NCBI GenBank assembly: GCA_018881555.1
Contig: JACAXG010000133.1
Span: 434,001-498,000 of the forward strand
Length of the DNA: 64,000 nt
Direction of reading: 5' to 3'
Source: Amblyornis subalaris
Taxonomy: Eukaryota > Chordata > Aves > Passeriformes > Ptilonorhynchidae
The notes below the pieces were generated by a model, which was not told the DNA's origin, did not search any database, and was given only the letters and a program-made list of their open reading frames with translations. Of the stretch, positions 13,553 to 24,239 are shown piece after piece (positions within the stretch are counted from its first letter, which is position 1; the number at the start of each line of letters is the position of its first letter). Both the position numbers and the translations under genes were made by a program.

Positions 13553-15947
13553 CATAGGACGGTTGTTTGTTTGGGTTTTTTTTTTTCCCCTGGAAGACAA
13601 GAAAAAGCAGTTTTACAAGAGCACGAGTGTTCTTGTCTTTTTCCAAGTAAGTTTGGCAAGTCTCTTTTAACAGATGTCAGCCTGGCCCTCAGTCTATTAA
13701 AATTTTCTGTCAAATCTTATCACCAGTTTTAATGACAGTGGTAAAAAGTCCTTAATAAGGACTTTCACCCCTGTGGTCATGCAATTCAGTGACAATAAAA
13801 GCAAAAGTCACAATACAAGGCTCATAAGCTTGCCTGGGAACCTCAGTATGCAGGTTTGTTCTTTACTGCCCTATTCTCTTCTAAGAGGATTTTTTTTCCA
13901 CTTTTTTTCCACTTTTACTATTATGCCTATTATGACGGCAAAATTCTTATCCCATCATGGTTCCTATTTCACTAGCTTTTGGGCAATATGGCTGAGAAGA
14001 AAAATATTATCCCAGAGATTCTCTGGAGCCATAAACTGGAGAGAGTTCAAAATGCCAGAATATCCCACTTGCTTCACTGAAGGTGTTCCAAAGGGATGGA
14101 GTACTTTGATTTCAGCTTGCATCCATACATAATACAAGACAATAGAAGGTAAGAATTAATCTCTGGGCTCATTTTTTGTTTATTTCCAAAACTCAGAGTT
14201 GGAAAAAAAGGTACAATAATTTATATGAGACAAAAGGAAGAAAATGAACCTCATTAGAATCAAATCCAAACATCTACCTCCCTCTTTGTGCATATACCAA
14301 GACGGAACCCTTGCTCAATCCCCGTATAGCACAGAAAGTGGGCTCGTGGTGTACACTGCTTTCTAAACAAATATTTGAGGTAATACATTGGCTTTTGTTT
14401 TTACCCTGAACATTTAGGGTCGGGGAGAGGGCTTTGAGGATGTATCTTACCATTTCAAGGGGTTTTTTTCCTAAAGAAGGCATTCTGAATCTTGTGGACA
14501 AGCCTATAAGCTGTTTTTCCCTCTTTTTAAAAGATCTGTTTACTGGACCTAACAGAAATACATCATTTAATCAGAAAAAACTACTATAAGGAACTTCATT
14601 CAGTCAAGTACAAAATTCTCTTTTGAACTTTATTCAATAAACTCCACTGTGATCCAGAATTATGATTTCTCTGTTGGAAAAAATGTTATTTAAGCAGCAG
14701 TCTTCTTGCCACTTCTTTTCTGCTCCTTCCATTTAATTACCTAATTCTTACTTGTACTGCTGTAGCTGCTAGTGAGGTTCTAATGTGAATGAAAATATGT
14801 CAAAATAGTGAAAAAAACCNCTACAAACCAACCAAAACCAATCCCTATCTACCAACCAAAAAAACCTCACCCCAAACTCCCATTCCCCACAGCTAAAAAA
14901 TGGAACGTTTAGCAAACTCTTTTTGGCTGAAAATCCAAACTTGTATCCAACGGATACAAATTCATTCACCAGTTTCAGTAGAGATGTGTGTTGCTATGTC
15001 ACCTTTCCATCCTCCTTCCTCAGTCTGCAGCTTGCATTCTGCTTCTCTTCACCCCCATTGGCAGAGTTCCTGCCACGAGTCATGGCTGGTGAAGAAAGCA
15101 GCTAAGGGACAGTGGCATTGCCCCACGAGTTTCATACACTGATGAGCTTCCTTGTGCAGCAAAATTTCTCAAGCAATTCTCCCACTGCTTCATTTTCACA
15201 TTCTTCCACAAGAGCAGCATGAGATGAACTGATGGCCTGGAAATAGAACCTGCATTCTTTGTGTACATACGCTTTAGGATAAATAGACAGAACCACGAGT
15301 CCGCCTGTAGCTGTTGAACTTAAGTTCTTTAGACAACTTCTTCTGTTTCATTTTATAGCAGAAAAAAAACCACTCGCTTTTATGACCATTTTGAAGGTAA
15401 TGGCCTCCAGTCCAGGAGGATTACTAAGCACTGGGACAAAATAGGAAAGCATAAACTGCTAGCAAGATCACTGATAAAACAGTCTATTAGGCAATGTCTA
15501 CTGAAAAAAACTGNTAGGTGTCTTTCTTATAAATTTACATAAATCAAAATATGCGTTTAACTATTATTAATAAAAAATATAAATAATTTAGGCATCCTTA
15601 TATAAAAATTTTCTAATAGAAAAAAGTTGTATTTTTCCTNACAAAATACTACTACTTTTTCTCCTTTCGTTTGACATTTAAAAGGTTTTTTCAGAGACAA
15701 TAAAAATGGCTTAACATAATTGCTTTATATTTTTATATTTGAGATTTTATTTTGTGTATTGTGGAGCTTTTGTTTTGCTGCTCAAAATGGCAACAATTTT
15801 CTCTAGCAAATTTAGTCACTCTGGGTGTTTTGTTCTTTCCAGTGTAAAATTTAGAATGTCCTACTACTGTGTGCATTAACTTTGTTCATAAATAGAACAA
15901 AAGATGAAGAAACTTGTTTGTTTCCTTGCTTTGGTGGTGGTCTTATT
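13553..15947. other. Anonymous DNA, no gene seen
   Basis: AT-rich with a C/A-rich low-complexity tract at about 14812-14880 (CCAA and ACCAAAA units). The 119-codon open stretch at 13773-14132 shows no recognisable domain and no start context or splice sites that would argue for an exon. No repeat family recognised. Confidence 0.5.
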
Positions 15948-16245
15948 TTTTTTTGTTTGTTTGATTTGTTTTGGTTTTGTTCGTTTGGTTGGTTTGGGAT
16001 TAGTTGTTTTTTTTTTTTTTTATGGAACAGCTGGCTGCATGATTATAGGCCATTCTAGCTAAAAAAAAAAATTCTTGATTTTAGAAGGTTGTTAAGAAAA
16101 CCCAGGCTTCACAAAAGGTTCCTGTCGTATATATGAAGATATGTCAGTGCTAGAATAGCCTGTAATCATGCAGCAAGCAGTTCCATAACAAAACCACACA
16201 CAATCCCCCCCAAACAAGCAAACAAACAAACAAAAAAATAGCTCT
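15948..16245. repeat. Inverted repeat with 87-nt loop and simple-repeat outer arms
   Basis: The inner arms are 40 bp each: 16021-16060 and the reverse complement of 16148-16187 agree at 35 of 40 positions, both beginning TATGGAAC and ending ATTCTAGC plus one base. The loop (16061-16147) is not symmetrical. Outside the inner arms, the left side is a T/G tract rich in TTTG and poly-T (15948-16020) and the right side is the complementary CAAA/poly-A type (16188-16245). The inverted symmetry therefore probably extends to about 100 bp per arm, with the outer part scrambled by microsatellite drift. It could be a palindromic non-autonomous element, an inverted local duplication, or a transcribed hairpin. 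No terminal duplication was found. Confidence 0.75.
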
Positions 16246-19200
16246 GCTATTGGATATCATTGCATTCAGTCTTTTTTCTCTTCTGAGTGTGGGAATTGAG
16301 AAAGAGACGAGCAGCACAAAGGTTGTATAAAAGAGGAAAACTGGATTCCCAGTCTTTTCAGCCATCAGTGTACTTCCTTAAATGTTTTAGGAAGCTGATA
16401 TGAGGGTACATGAAGCTGACCCATGCAAAAATAACTTCAGTGTAGTAGTTCCGTTTATGAGGCGTGTGATCCCCTGAAATCTGTTACCTTTTATGGTTCT
16501 GTGTAAGAAAAATAAAAAAACCCCAAACCACAAAAACAGACAGTAGCAATTTATTCAAGAGTATTAGGGGCTAATTTCTAAGCCAAAAAATCAGAATGAT
16601 TGAAGAATGGCTTTGACTGAGGACTGGATAGGATGGCTTTATTCTCCCCTCCTGATTAGGCTTAAGAATCTTCTATTGCATGAGAAAGTGCACCGACATT
16701 CTGAAATTCTAAGCAATTGCGAGAAAAGTAAAACCATGACAATCTATGTAATCCTGCCAGTGAAAAACACTACTCTGTAAGGGAAAGTGTTTCTTACACC
16801 TTCAATGAATACCAAAAAGATGCATTTTTTAAAATTTGTTCAATATATTGAGCAAAATATGAATCATTAAAGAATAACAAACTTAATCTATTCTTAATCT
16901 ATTCAGCTATGAAATACATTTTCCCTTAGTAATTGAAACTATTAATAGCATTTTGTTAATGCTTTTGGCATATCTGACTATATTTTTCTAATGCTAAGTG
17001 TTCATTTAACTGTTTTGCAACTATATAAACTTTTTCTAGGTCTCTGGTATTACAGTATATATATTACAATTATAAATATTTGTTTAAATGTTACAAAATC
17101 ACATATAAAATTATATAATTATTTAATTACGTTATTTACATTATATGAAATACAAATGTATATTTATNATATTTATTACACACATGTATTTCAATGTATA
17201 TTATTAAAATTATTTATTTATAATTAAAATTATAAATATTGCAACTCCACAGTCTCTTTTTTGACCTATTTATTTTGGCACCCTTTATTTTAGACCTCAG
17301 AACATTATAAGTCATACTCTAAATAGAGTTATGCTTGTTTACTGTTTGCCATTAAATTGTAGATGTTCAGATACAAAACAAGCAAGCTTTGACAGCATGA
17401 AGTATCTGAACTCCAACAGCTAAAAATGGTAGATGTCTGATTAAGAAATTATCTTGCTTAGTCCTAAACGAGAAGTTAATATCTCATTTAGAGTCTTGAT
17501 GTTCTCTTTTCTGATGTATGTGGAGTGTATTCTACCCTCATTTGCTTAAGAAATGTCCTTCAGGACTAGAACACAGGTTATTAATAGTGCTGTGTTGTTG
17601 TTCTGTTTGTGGGGTTGTGTTTGTTTGTTTGATTGATTGTTTTGTTGTTTTCGCTGTTGTTGTTTGGTTGGGTTTTGTGTTTTTTGTTTTGGTTTGGTTT
17701 TTTAGTAAAAAAGACCTCTGGTTAGCCAGAAGGGATAATCAAGGGATAAGGGAAACAGTCAAACTGATTCTGAATATTTCATTTCCAGTACCCAAAGAAA
17801 ACCCAGTAGAGAGCATGTTGATTTAAATCAGTCTTGCTGCCTATCATTGTTTATTGAGGACTCAGCAACCTAAAAAACATTGTGCAACTAATTCTCATTG
17901 CTCCATTGGTATTCTTTCTCCATAATACATACGTGTATACATATAAAGCATGAATACAAGGCAGATGAGCAAGGTTTCTTTATTTATTTCAGTGCAGAAG
18001 GAAAATGTGGACCTGGAAACAAAATGCTGACATGCAGGAATTATGGGGTTTGCATTCAATTCAATATAACAGTAGACACCTTAAGCTGAATCCTCAAAGC
18101 TGGGTCAGCACTCTAATCGTGGCTTCAACAAAATTTCTAGTTAGCAGTTAAAAATAACCTTCAGCAAACAAACAATACCAAGTTAGACTTTTCAGAAGTG
18201 ACTAGCAATATATTTTTCAGTGAGAATCGGATAGTAGATAGTGCATTTTTGCCAAACAATTTAGCCTTTTGTTTTGCTCCCAAATCCTGATTGGTACCCT
18301 GGTAGTCCCTCCTGCAAATTCATATATCGTTTAGTTCTCTTTGGCAACTAACTGTGTGCTTCCCTTTGAGACAAAGCCCGGATACAACTTGTGGCATAGC
18401 ATGCTTCTGGGACCAGACTGTGCACGTGTAAGCAGAGAAAGGTAGAGCTCATTAGCCATTCGTCATCCTCTAGGATTATTCACAAGGACCTTTGAGAAGT
18501 TTCAGTGCCCGTAATACCATGGCCCAGGCCTGGCATGATACCATGAGTATAACAGCATTCATGTGGGCAGCAACACAATCTTCCCATCATTTCAGGAATT
18601 TCAAACTTCAATAATCTAAANGACTGATAATTATGTTTTAGGGTCACAGAAGTGTCATGGAAAACCCAGAGGACATGCAGGTCAGAGTGCTGTGAGTGTG
18701 GGCACAGTTGACCTATGTCAGAAGTGAAGTCCACAGGAAAACAAGCATGGGTTTTCTCCTTCTGCTTGGCCTGGGGATCGCTCCCATCAGTAGAGGATTT
18801 TTTCAGATTAGACATAGTCGTTGCTATTTATGCACAGTCTCAGTATTCCTTTAAAATGCCCAAGGTAAATGAGCCAAGCAGTTTAAACAGTGTGTAAAAA
18901 ATATGTTTTTAAACTCTCCTGGGCTTTTTAGACCCTGTTAGAGAGAGCATTGAAGAACCTATAAGTAGAAAATGAATGCAGCAGAAGGTCACATGAAACC
19001 CAGCAAGTCTGCTGTGCAGATTCACACTATGGCTGGTAGCAGGTATGTGAAAGATGTCCATGTTTTCTTGACTGAGCAGGATAAGGAATAAAGAGAATCT
19101 CTCTAGGCTGTATTGTGGCCTAAGAAGGGGTCACCTTACCAAATATTTCCCTACCAGAGCAAGACAGGCATCAAATTTTATCTCTTGGTAAATCTCACCT

Positions 19201-21868
19201 GGCGGACGCATCTAGATGTTGGATTTAATAGCCACTGCAGGCAGATGTCTGCTCTTTAATCCATTTTCACTTGGCTAAAAGATCAAGACATCAATAGTAA
19301 TCAGACAAGTGTAAAAATATTAGCCCTCATATCATCTCTCCATTCAAAGCTGAAATGATAACTTTTGGAAACTTATACAAAGGGAGATGGCAGCAAACAG
19401 GTTTTCAAAACTAATGCCCAACAGTAAAACAAAGTTATTATTCTACAAAAATGGAAACTCTCATAGGAGTGAAATCACATTAGTCAGAATTTACAATATT
19501 TACAAATATTTCTTGTCTGCACATACCAGTAAATTAAGAATTACTAAAATTCCACGGGCACATCAAAAAGAAATTATTTCAGAACACATTACGATGCAAT
19601 ATTTTTTGGTTTTCAGTGTTTATGCACTCAATTTTTTAACTTGAAGTAATTTTCTCATAACTTAAGGGAATTAAATAAGTTGCATTGCACAGTACTGCAA
19701 TGTAATATCCATCTTTGGTGACAGAAAATTGGTCAGGGCATGAACCAGATATTCTGGTGAGAACTCACACATATAGACTAATTGATAACATATCCTGGGG
19801 AGAAATACCTACTTTAATCTCTTTGCTTCATTCCAGAATGGGCTTTATTTACACAATTCAGTTTTATACAAAACTCTTCCAGGAGGGCACATCATTGTTT
19901 CTGTAGCTGGTGGAGATTAATGTAAGCAGGAACTATAGTGTGCTAAGCACAATGGGTACTTCTCCACAGCTGACTACTGGAAAATGACAGCACCTGATGG
20001 GAAGTTAGAAACAACAGACCCGAAGCAATATGTTGAAGGATGGAATTCAGACACCCAAGGCTTGAGACTGTCATCGCGCAATGTGTCAAGCTAATAAAAC
20101 AGAACCAGACTTGGCAGGCGATGAAGGTGGCAGCTCCAGGAATGTCCTCAGGGGACACCATGACACTGGAGAAGTCACCATTGTGCACAAATGGTGAATT
20201 TTTCAAATCCATCTTCAAGTCGGAATTATTTGGTTTTATATGGCTGCTCTTCCTTTGATTTGAGAGTGTAGTAAAGAGACACCTGCTGCTTCCGGGGCTC
20301 TTAGACATGCCATGCTTGCCATGGTCTAATTATTTAGATTACGCTTAGCTATCCCTTCGTGTAGGAATCACCTGACTGTCCAAGGAACTGGATTTATAAG
20401 TCTTAAAATAATGTAACTGGGAATTTATGAATACTCCTTTATTAAAGTCTTCATTTAAGATTTAGACTTTTAAATATTTCTGGAGTACTGTAACACTTTT
20501 ACATCTATAGTTTATAATCTGTATGCTGCTGCTCCTGTAAATTAGCATAAAAATTACAAATAAAGCTAAATGTTAGCATAAGGTATTTAGTTCATCAAAT
20601 AGTAACAAATAGAGGTAAAAAGAATATGTATGCCACCAAGAAAGCAATACTGATTATTCAACTGTGCAATGCTATCTGTGGTAAGGTGACTAGTTTACTT
20701 ATATCAGTTTACTGAGAGAGTGAACATATTTATTCTATTTATTTTTTGCTTGTGCCAATTTGGAAAATTACACAACAACAGATTAATTAAATCATAAAAG
20801 TAACTGAGTAAAATTCATGTCAGCAAACTAAACACAATAAAAAGATATTATTTTTAAAATGTTTTGTAGGATTAGATCCAAATGGCCTAACTTTCTGCTG
20901 CATCCCTTGTCCTGGTGTGTCCTATTCTGCTTTCAGGCATTGCCAAAGGCCCTACAATAAGCCACCAAGAAACTTTTCTTTCAATAAAAACTAAAAAATA
21001 GTAATCAAGTACAAAATTAGTCAAGCTAACCTATTACTTAGTTCTGTTTCCTACTAAAACATTTCTTCAAATATTTTATAATTAATATTTCCAGCTCTAT
21101 TTCATATAATTAATTATATGGCAATAAAAAGTAGCATGGCTTCTACTTTAAAAAATTTTTAAAGACTTTTCCCTTCAGATTTGCCTGTGAACCCTATACC
21201 TGCACTCTAGCACCTATCCTGTAAGATAGTCATAAAGGTTGTTCTAACTCAGTAAGTTGAAATCTTAGAATGAAAACATTTCTTATATTTAATTATAAAA
21301 AGGTCCAGCAAAATCCTTTCTGTCAAGATGCTCACTTGCTTATGGATTTTATTTATTTATTGCTGAGAGACTTACTGTCTGCTGCCAAACCAAGTATTTA
21401 CTTCAATCTGTTATCTTAAATCAAAAGGAGAAAAATAAAATTGTCAGTGCCAAAGTACCTCTGAAGACTTCTTGGAAATACTGTTTCACAGCTCGTACAG
21501 TGGCATCAAAATGAGCACTATAATGGAATTAGGTGAACAAGTTACATTATTTGGAAGATGAGACATTTGAAAAATAACTATGGAGCTCAATGCTTAGTTA
21601 TACATAATTTTTTCCAATAAAACTTCTGGAAGGAAATTTATTCTTTTATTGAAGATTGCTCAAGCAGGCTTTGTTTGCATTCATTAGTATTATTTTATTT
21701 TGCAGTAACAATAAGCAGCTTCACAATATTTATGATTTTATCTGCTACCCATGCTGAGAACTACATTTAGGTATCTGAGATGCTGTTTGGGATATACTGT
21801 GTTCTTTTCAACATTTTCAAAATTCAGGTATAAGCAGAAGAGCTATGTTTCAGGTAAAAGGAAAAAAG
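16246..21868. other. Anonymous AT-rich DNA, no gene seen
   Basis: It contains a very AT-rich patch (17040-17240), a T/G-rich tract of TTTG and TTG units (about 17605-17705) resembling the outer arm of the 16-kb inverted repeat, and an 18-bp perfect palindrome at 21113-21130. A somewhat more GC-balanced stretch at 19940-20310 is open on both strands (121 codons antisense, 72 sense) but has no recognisable protein motif. No transposon family recognised. Confidence 0.5.
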
Positions 21869-22113
21869 AATCACAGAATATACTGTGTTCAAAGGGACCC
21901 ACAAGGGTCATCGAGTCCAACTCTTATCCCCGCCCAGAACCATCCCCAAGAGTCACATCGTATGCTCAAGAGCATTGTCGAAACTCTTCTTGAACTCTGT
22001 CAGGCTGGTGCTGTGACCACTTCCCCGGGTAGCCTGTTTCAGTGCCCAACCACCCTCTGGGTGAAGAACCTTTCTCTAATGTCCAACCTAAACCTCCCTT
22101 AACACAAGTTCAG
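21869..22113 (-). mobile_element. CR1 LINE, 3' part (left half of split copy)
   Basis: The plus strand begins AATCACAGAATATACTG and continues through the CR1 3' region (ggacccacaagg...atcgagtccaactc, then 'ggtgaagaacctttctctaatgtcc'). The tail is of the type I associate with the CR1-X group, and it resembles the tail of the SINE at 50 kb (47 of 57 positions over 21870-21926 versus 50032-50088). The copy continues at 22653 after an LTR insertion. The last six bases here, GTTCAG (22108-22113), are repeated on the far side of the LTR. Confidence 0.93.
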
Positions 22114-22652
22114 TGTAGAGGTAGCTGAACCTGCAGCAGAGAGTGCTGCAGTGTTGGAGCCAGCTACAGGAGTGACCGAGCAGCCTATTAGTCCTTGTTC
22201 CCTTATAAGGTTCAGTTCTAGAGTGTTCTGCCTTACTCAGCATCCCATTTATTCCTGTACCCCACTCCTGCCCTCGTTTGCCCCTATTGGTTGAAGTTGT
22301 ATTACCCCGCCTTCCCTCTGCCCCGTGACCCTCAAACCATTGGTCCCTGTTGTCTCTCTGCCCCCACTGCCCCTGGGATAAAACCCTGACCCCTCCATTG
22401 TTCTGGGTTCTCTCCTTCCCTGACGATTCATGGAATAAACTTATTTCATGGAACACATAAGGAGAACCCCTCCGACTCTTTGCCTCAACTAAGTACGCGT
22501 GTGTGTGCGNGCGTGCGTGTGTGTGTGCGCGCGCGCGTGCCACCGAACACGTCACGGCACCGCCGGACAAACGCCACGCTTTCAGGAAGACTGCAAGGGA
22601 CCCTAAAACCCATCCAGGATTATTATTATTTTTTTTTTTATTTATAACAACA
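22114..22652 (+). mobile_element. Solo LTR inserted in CR1, 539 bp, 6-bp TSD
   Basis: The boundaries are exact: GTTCAG at 22108-22113 and 22653-22658, with the insert starting TGTAGAGG and ending AACAACA, the TG...CA termini of retroviral LTRs. Inside, in plus orientation, are inverted CCAAT boxes (ATTGG at 22286-22290 and 22339-22343), a TATA-like ATAAAA at 22378-22383 and AATAAA at 22434-22439, consistent with U3, R and U5 in order. U5 carries a TG/CG alternating repeat (about 22498-22540) and a poly-T patch near the 3' end. A 6-bp duplication is typical of ERV2/ERVK-like integrases. No internal retroviral sequence remains, so this is a solo LTR left by recombination. The 160-codon antisense frame across it is spurious. 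Confidence 0.9.
22498..22540. repeat. TG/CG alternating purine-pyrimidine repeat
   Basis: It consists of GTGTGTGCG-type units with CGCGCG near the end, inside the U5 part of the solo LTR. Such alternating sequence can adopt left-handed DNA. One N lies in it (22510), plausibly from length ambiguity. Confidence 0.8.
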
Positions 22653-22784
22653 GTTCAGGCCATTCCCTTGGGTCCTGTCACTGGTCACCACAGAGCAGAG
22701 ATCAGTGTCTGCCCCTCCTCTTCCCCTAGTGAGGAAGTTGTAACTGCAATGAGGTCTCCCCTCAATCTCCTCCAGGCTGAACAG

Positions 22785-23127
22785 ACCAAATAATTTGTCA
22801 GGGTCTCTCTGCAGGGCCTCCCTGCCTTCCAGGGAGTCAANAGCTCCTCCCAGTTTTGTATCATCTGCGAACTTACCTAGTATCCATTCCAGTCCTGCGT
22901 CCAAGTCCTGTGAAGATCCTGAAGAGCACTGTGGAACCTCAGTGGTGACAAGTAACCAGTCTGATGTCAGCCCATTCCCTATAATTCTTTGTGCCCAACC
23001 CATGAACCAGTTGCTCACCCATCACATAATCCATCATATAATCCATCACANTATCCAGCCATGTGCTGGACATTTTGTCCAGAAGGCTCCTGTGAGAGAC
23101 AGTATCAAAATCTTTACTGAAATCCAA
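22785..23127 (-). pseudogene. CR1 ORF2 reverse transcriptase remnant
   Basis: Minus-strand translation shows the palm-domain aspartate motif (DFSKDFDTVSH) and the FADDTKLGG catalytic box in the correct order, but in different frames. It is separated by deletions, an N and the tandem expansion that encodes repeated MDYxM text. The piece between them, which should hold the GVPQGS-type motif, is largely missing. It is not functional. Confidence 0.85.
23018..23056. repeat. About 12-bp tandem repeat inside CR1
   Basis: CCATCACATAAT / CCATCATATAAT / CCATCACANTAT units occur three times. This is a local expansion within the CR1 reverse transcriptase region, not part of the usual CR1 sequence as I know it. 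Confidence 0.8.
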
Positions 23128-23350
23128 GGATTCCCTTGATCAGCTAGGTGATAAAAGGGTGATAAAATCCCTTGATCACCTTGTCATAAAAGGATTGACA
23201 AGCTGGACTCTCCTCTCATGAAGCATGCTGGCTGTGACCAATGACTGCATTGTCTTTCAGGTGTTATTCAATACCTCCCAGAATAATCTCCAATCTTCTT
23301 TACCAGGCACTGAAGTGAGACTGACAGGCCTGTAATTCCCAGGATCCTCC

Positions 23351-23425
23351 TTCTTGCCCTTCCTGAAAAGCAGGACAATGTTTGCCTCTTTCTTGCCCTT
23401 CCTGAAAAGTAGGACAATGTTTGCC
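23351..23425. repeat. 39-bp tandem duplication inside CR1
   Basis: Two copies starting TTCTTGCCCTTCCTGAAAAG lie at 23351-23389 and 23390-23425, nearly identical (the difference C/T after AAAAG is visible). It is a post-insertion or source-copy duplication. Confidence 0.9.
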
Positions 23426-24129
23426 AGCTTCCAGTCAGCTGGGATTTCTCTGGATTCTCAAGACCACTCAAAAATCACCGAGAGAGGTTTTGTGATGACA
23501 ACTTCTGTCTTCTATTATTCTGAGCTGTATATTATATTTAATAGTATGGATCTGTGGGACAGGAACCTGTTAATTGTCAACACAACATGTCTGTAGGGCA
23601 TTTANTTTCATTACTTTCTATATTCTAAGTAGCTTTAAAAATAATTGGCCAAATAAAATGATATCTTTTGCAGAATTCAATATATATTAATGTAATGGGC
23701 AGACCGAACCACTGCGATCACCTGGTAATTTCAGTATGGGGTTGAGAATCCAAATAAAATATGTTACTTCTTATGATGAAAGATTCTGGTATGGAGGTTT
23801 GTGGATGGCATTTTTAGACTTCTTTGATGCTTTTTTTGAACTTTGGCCTTGCCCTTAGGTTAAGAGAAATTACCAAACATTTATGTAGCTCAGACTATCA
23901 GTTCAAACTATTGGAATCTCTTGGATTCCCACATCTAGGGCAAATTTCAAGCCCCATGTGTTTGGAGTTGATCTGATACTATCACATGGGAAATCACAAG
24001 TGCTATCTTGCTCCTAGTATAGGAAACTAAAATTATTAGGAATCTGAAAACCCGTGCTAAAAACTTGTCAAGGGAATAAGATCACGTTCAGATCAGATAT
24101 ATCTGTTTTAGGAAATGGAATAAATTAAC

Positions 24130-24239
24130 TGTATTAGAAAATCTATAATGTGTTTTGCAGAGAGTAAAGAATTTTATTAACAAGTGTATTAGGAAATCTA
24201 TAATGTGTTTTGCAGACAGTAAAGAGTTATATTGACAGG
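24130..24239. repeat. 55-bp tandem duplication
   Basis: Units 24130-24184 and 24185-24239 both begin TGTATTAG and share the core AATCTATAATGTGTTTTGCA. About 49 of 55 positions agree, so the duplication is not very recent. It is not part of a recognised element. Confidence 0.9.

Larger units (their letters stand above)
22653..23505 (-). mobile_element. CR1 LINE, reverse transcriptase part (right half)
   Basis: This continues the copy that starts at 21869, moving toward its 5' end. Translated on the minus strand it gives broken but recognisable reverse transcriptase text. There is a KFADDTKLGG block (FADD codons at 22861-22872, the catalytic YxDD-type box) and, further upstream, a DFSKDFDTVSHRSLLDK block (in 23070-23127; the family usually has DFSKAFDTVSH). 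The frame is broken by indels, a 12-bp tandem expansion near 23018-23056 and a 39-bp duplication at 23351-23425. Together with 21869-22113 the copy is about 1.1 kb and 5'-truncated. Confidence 0.9.

Noticed and set aside
19943..20308. 121-codon antisense frame in a more GC-balanced patch
   Set aside because: No recognisable motif, the opposite strand is also open, and there is no exon evidence.
22088..22570. 160-codon antisense open frame
   Set aside because: It crosses the junction between a CR1 and the solo LTR inserted in it and includes the TG/CG repeat, so it cannot be an evolved gene.
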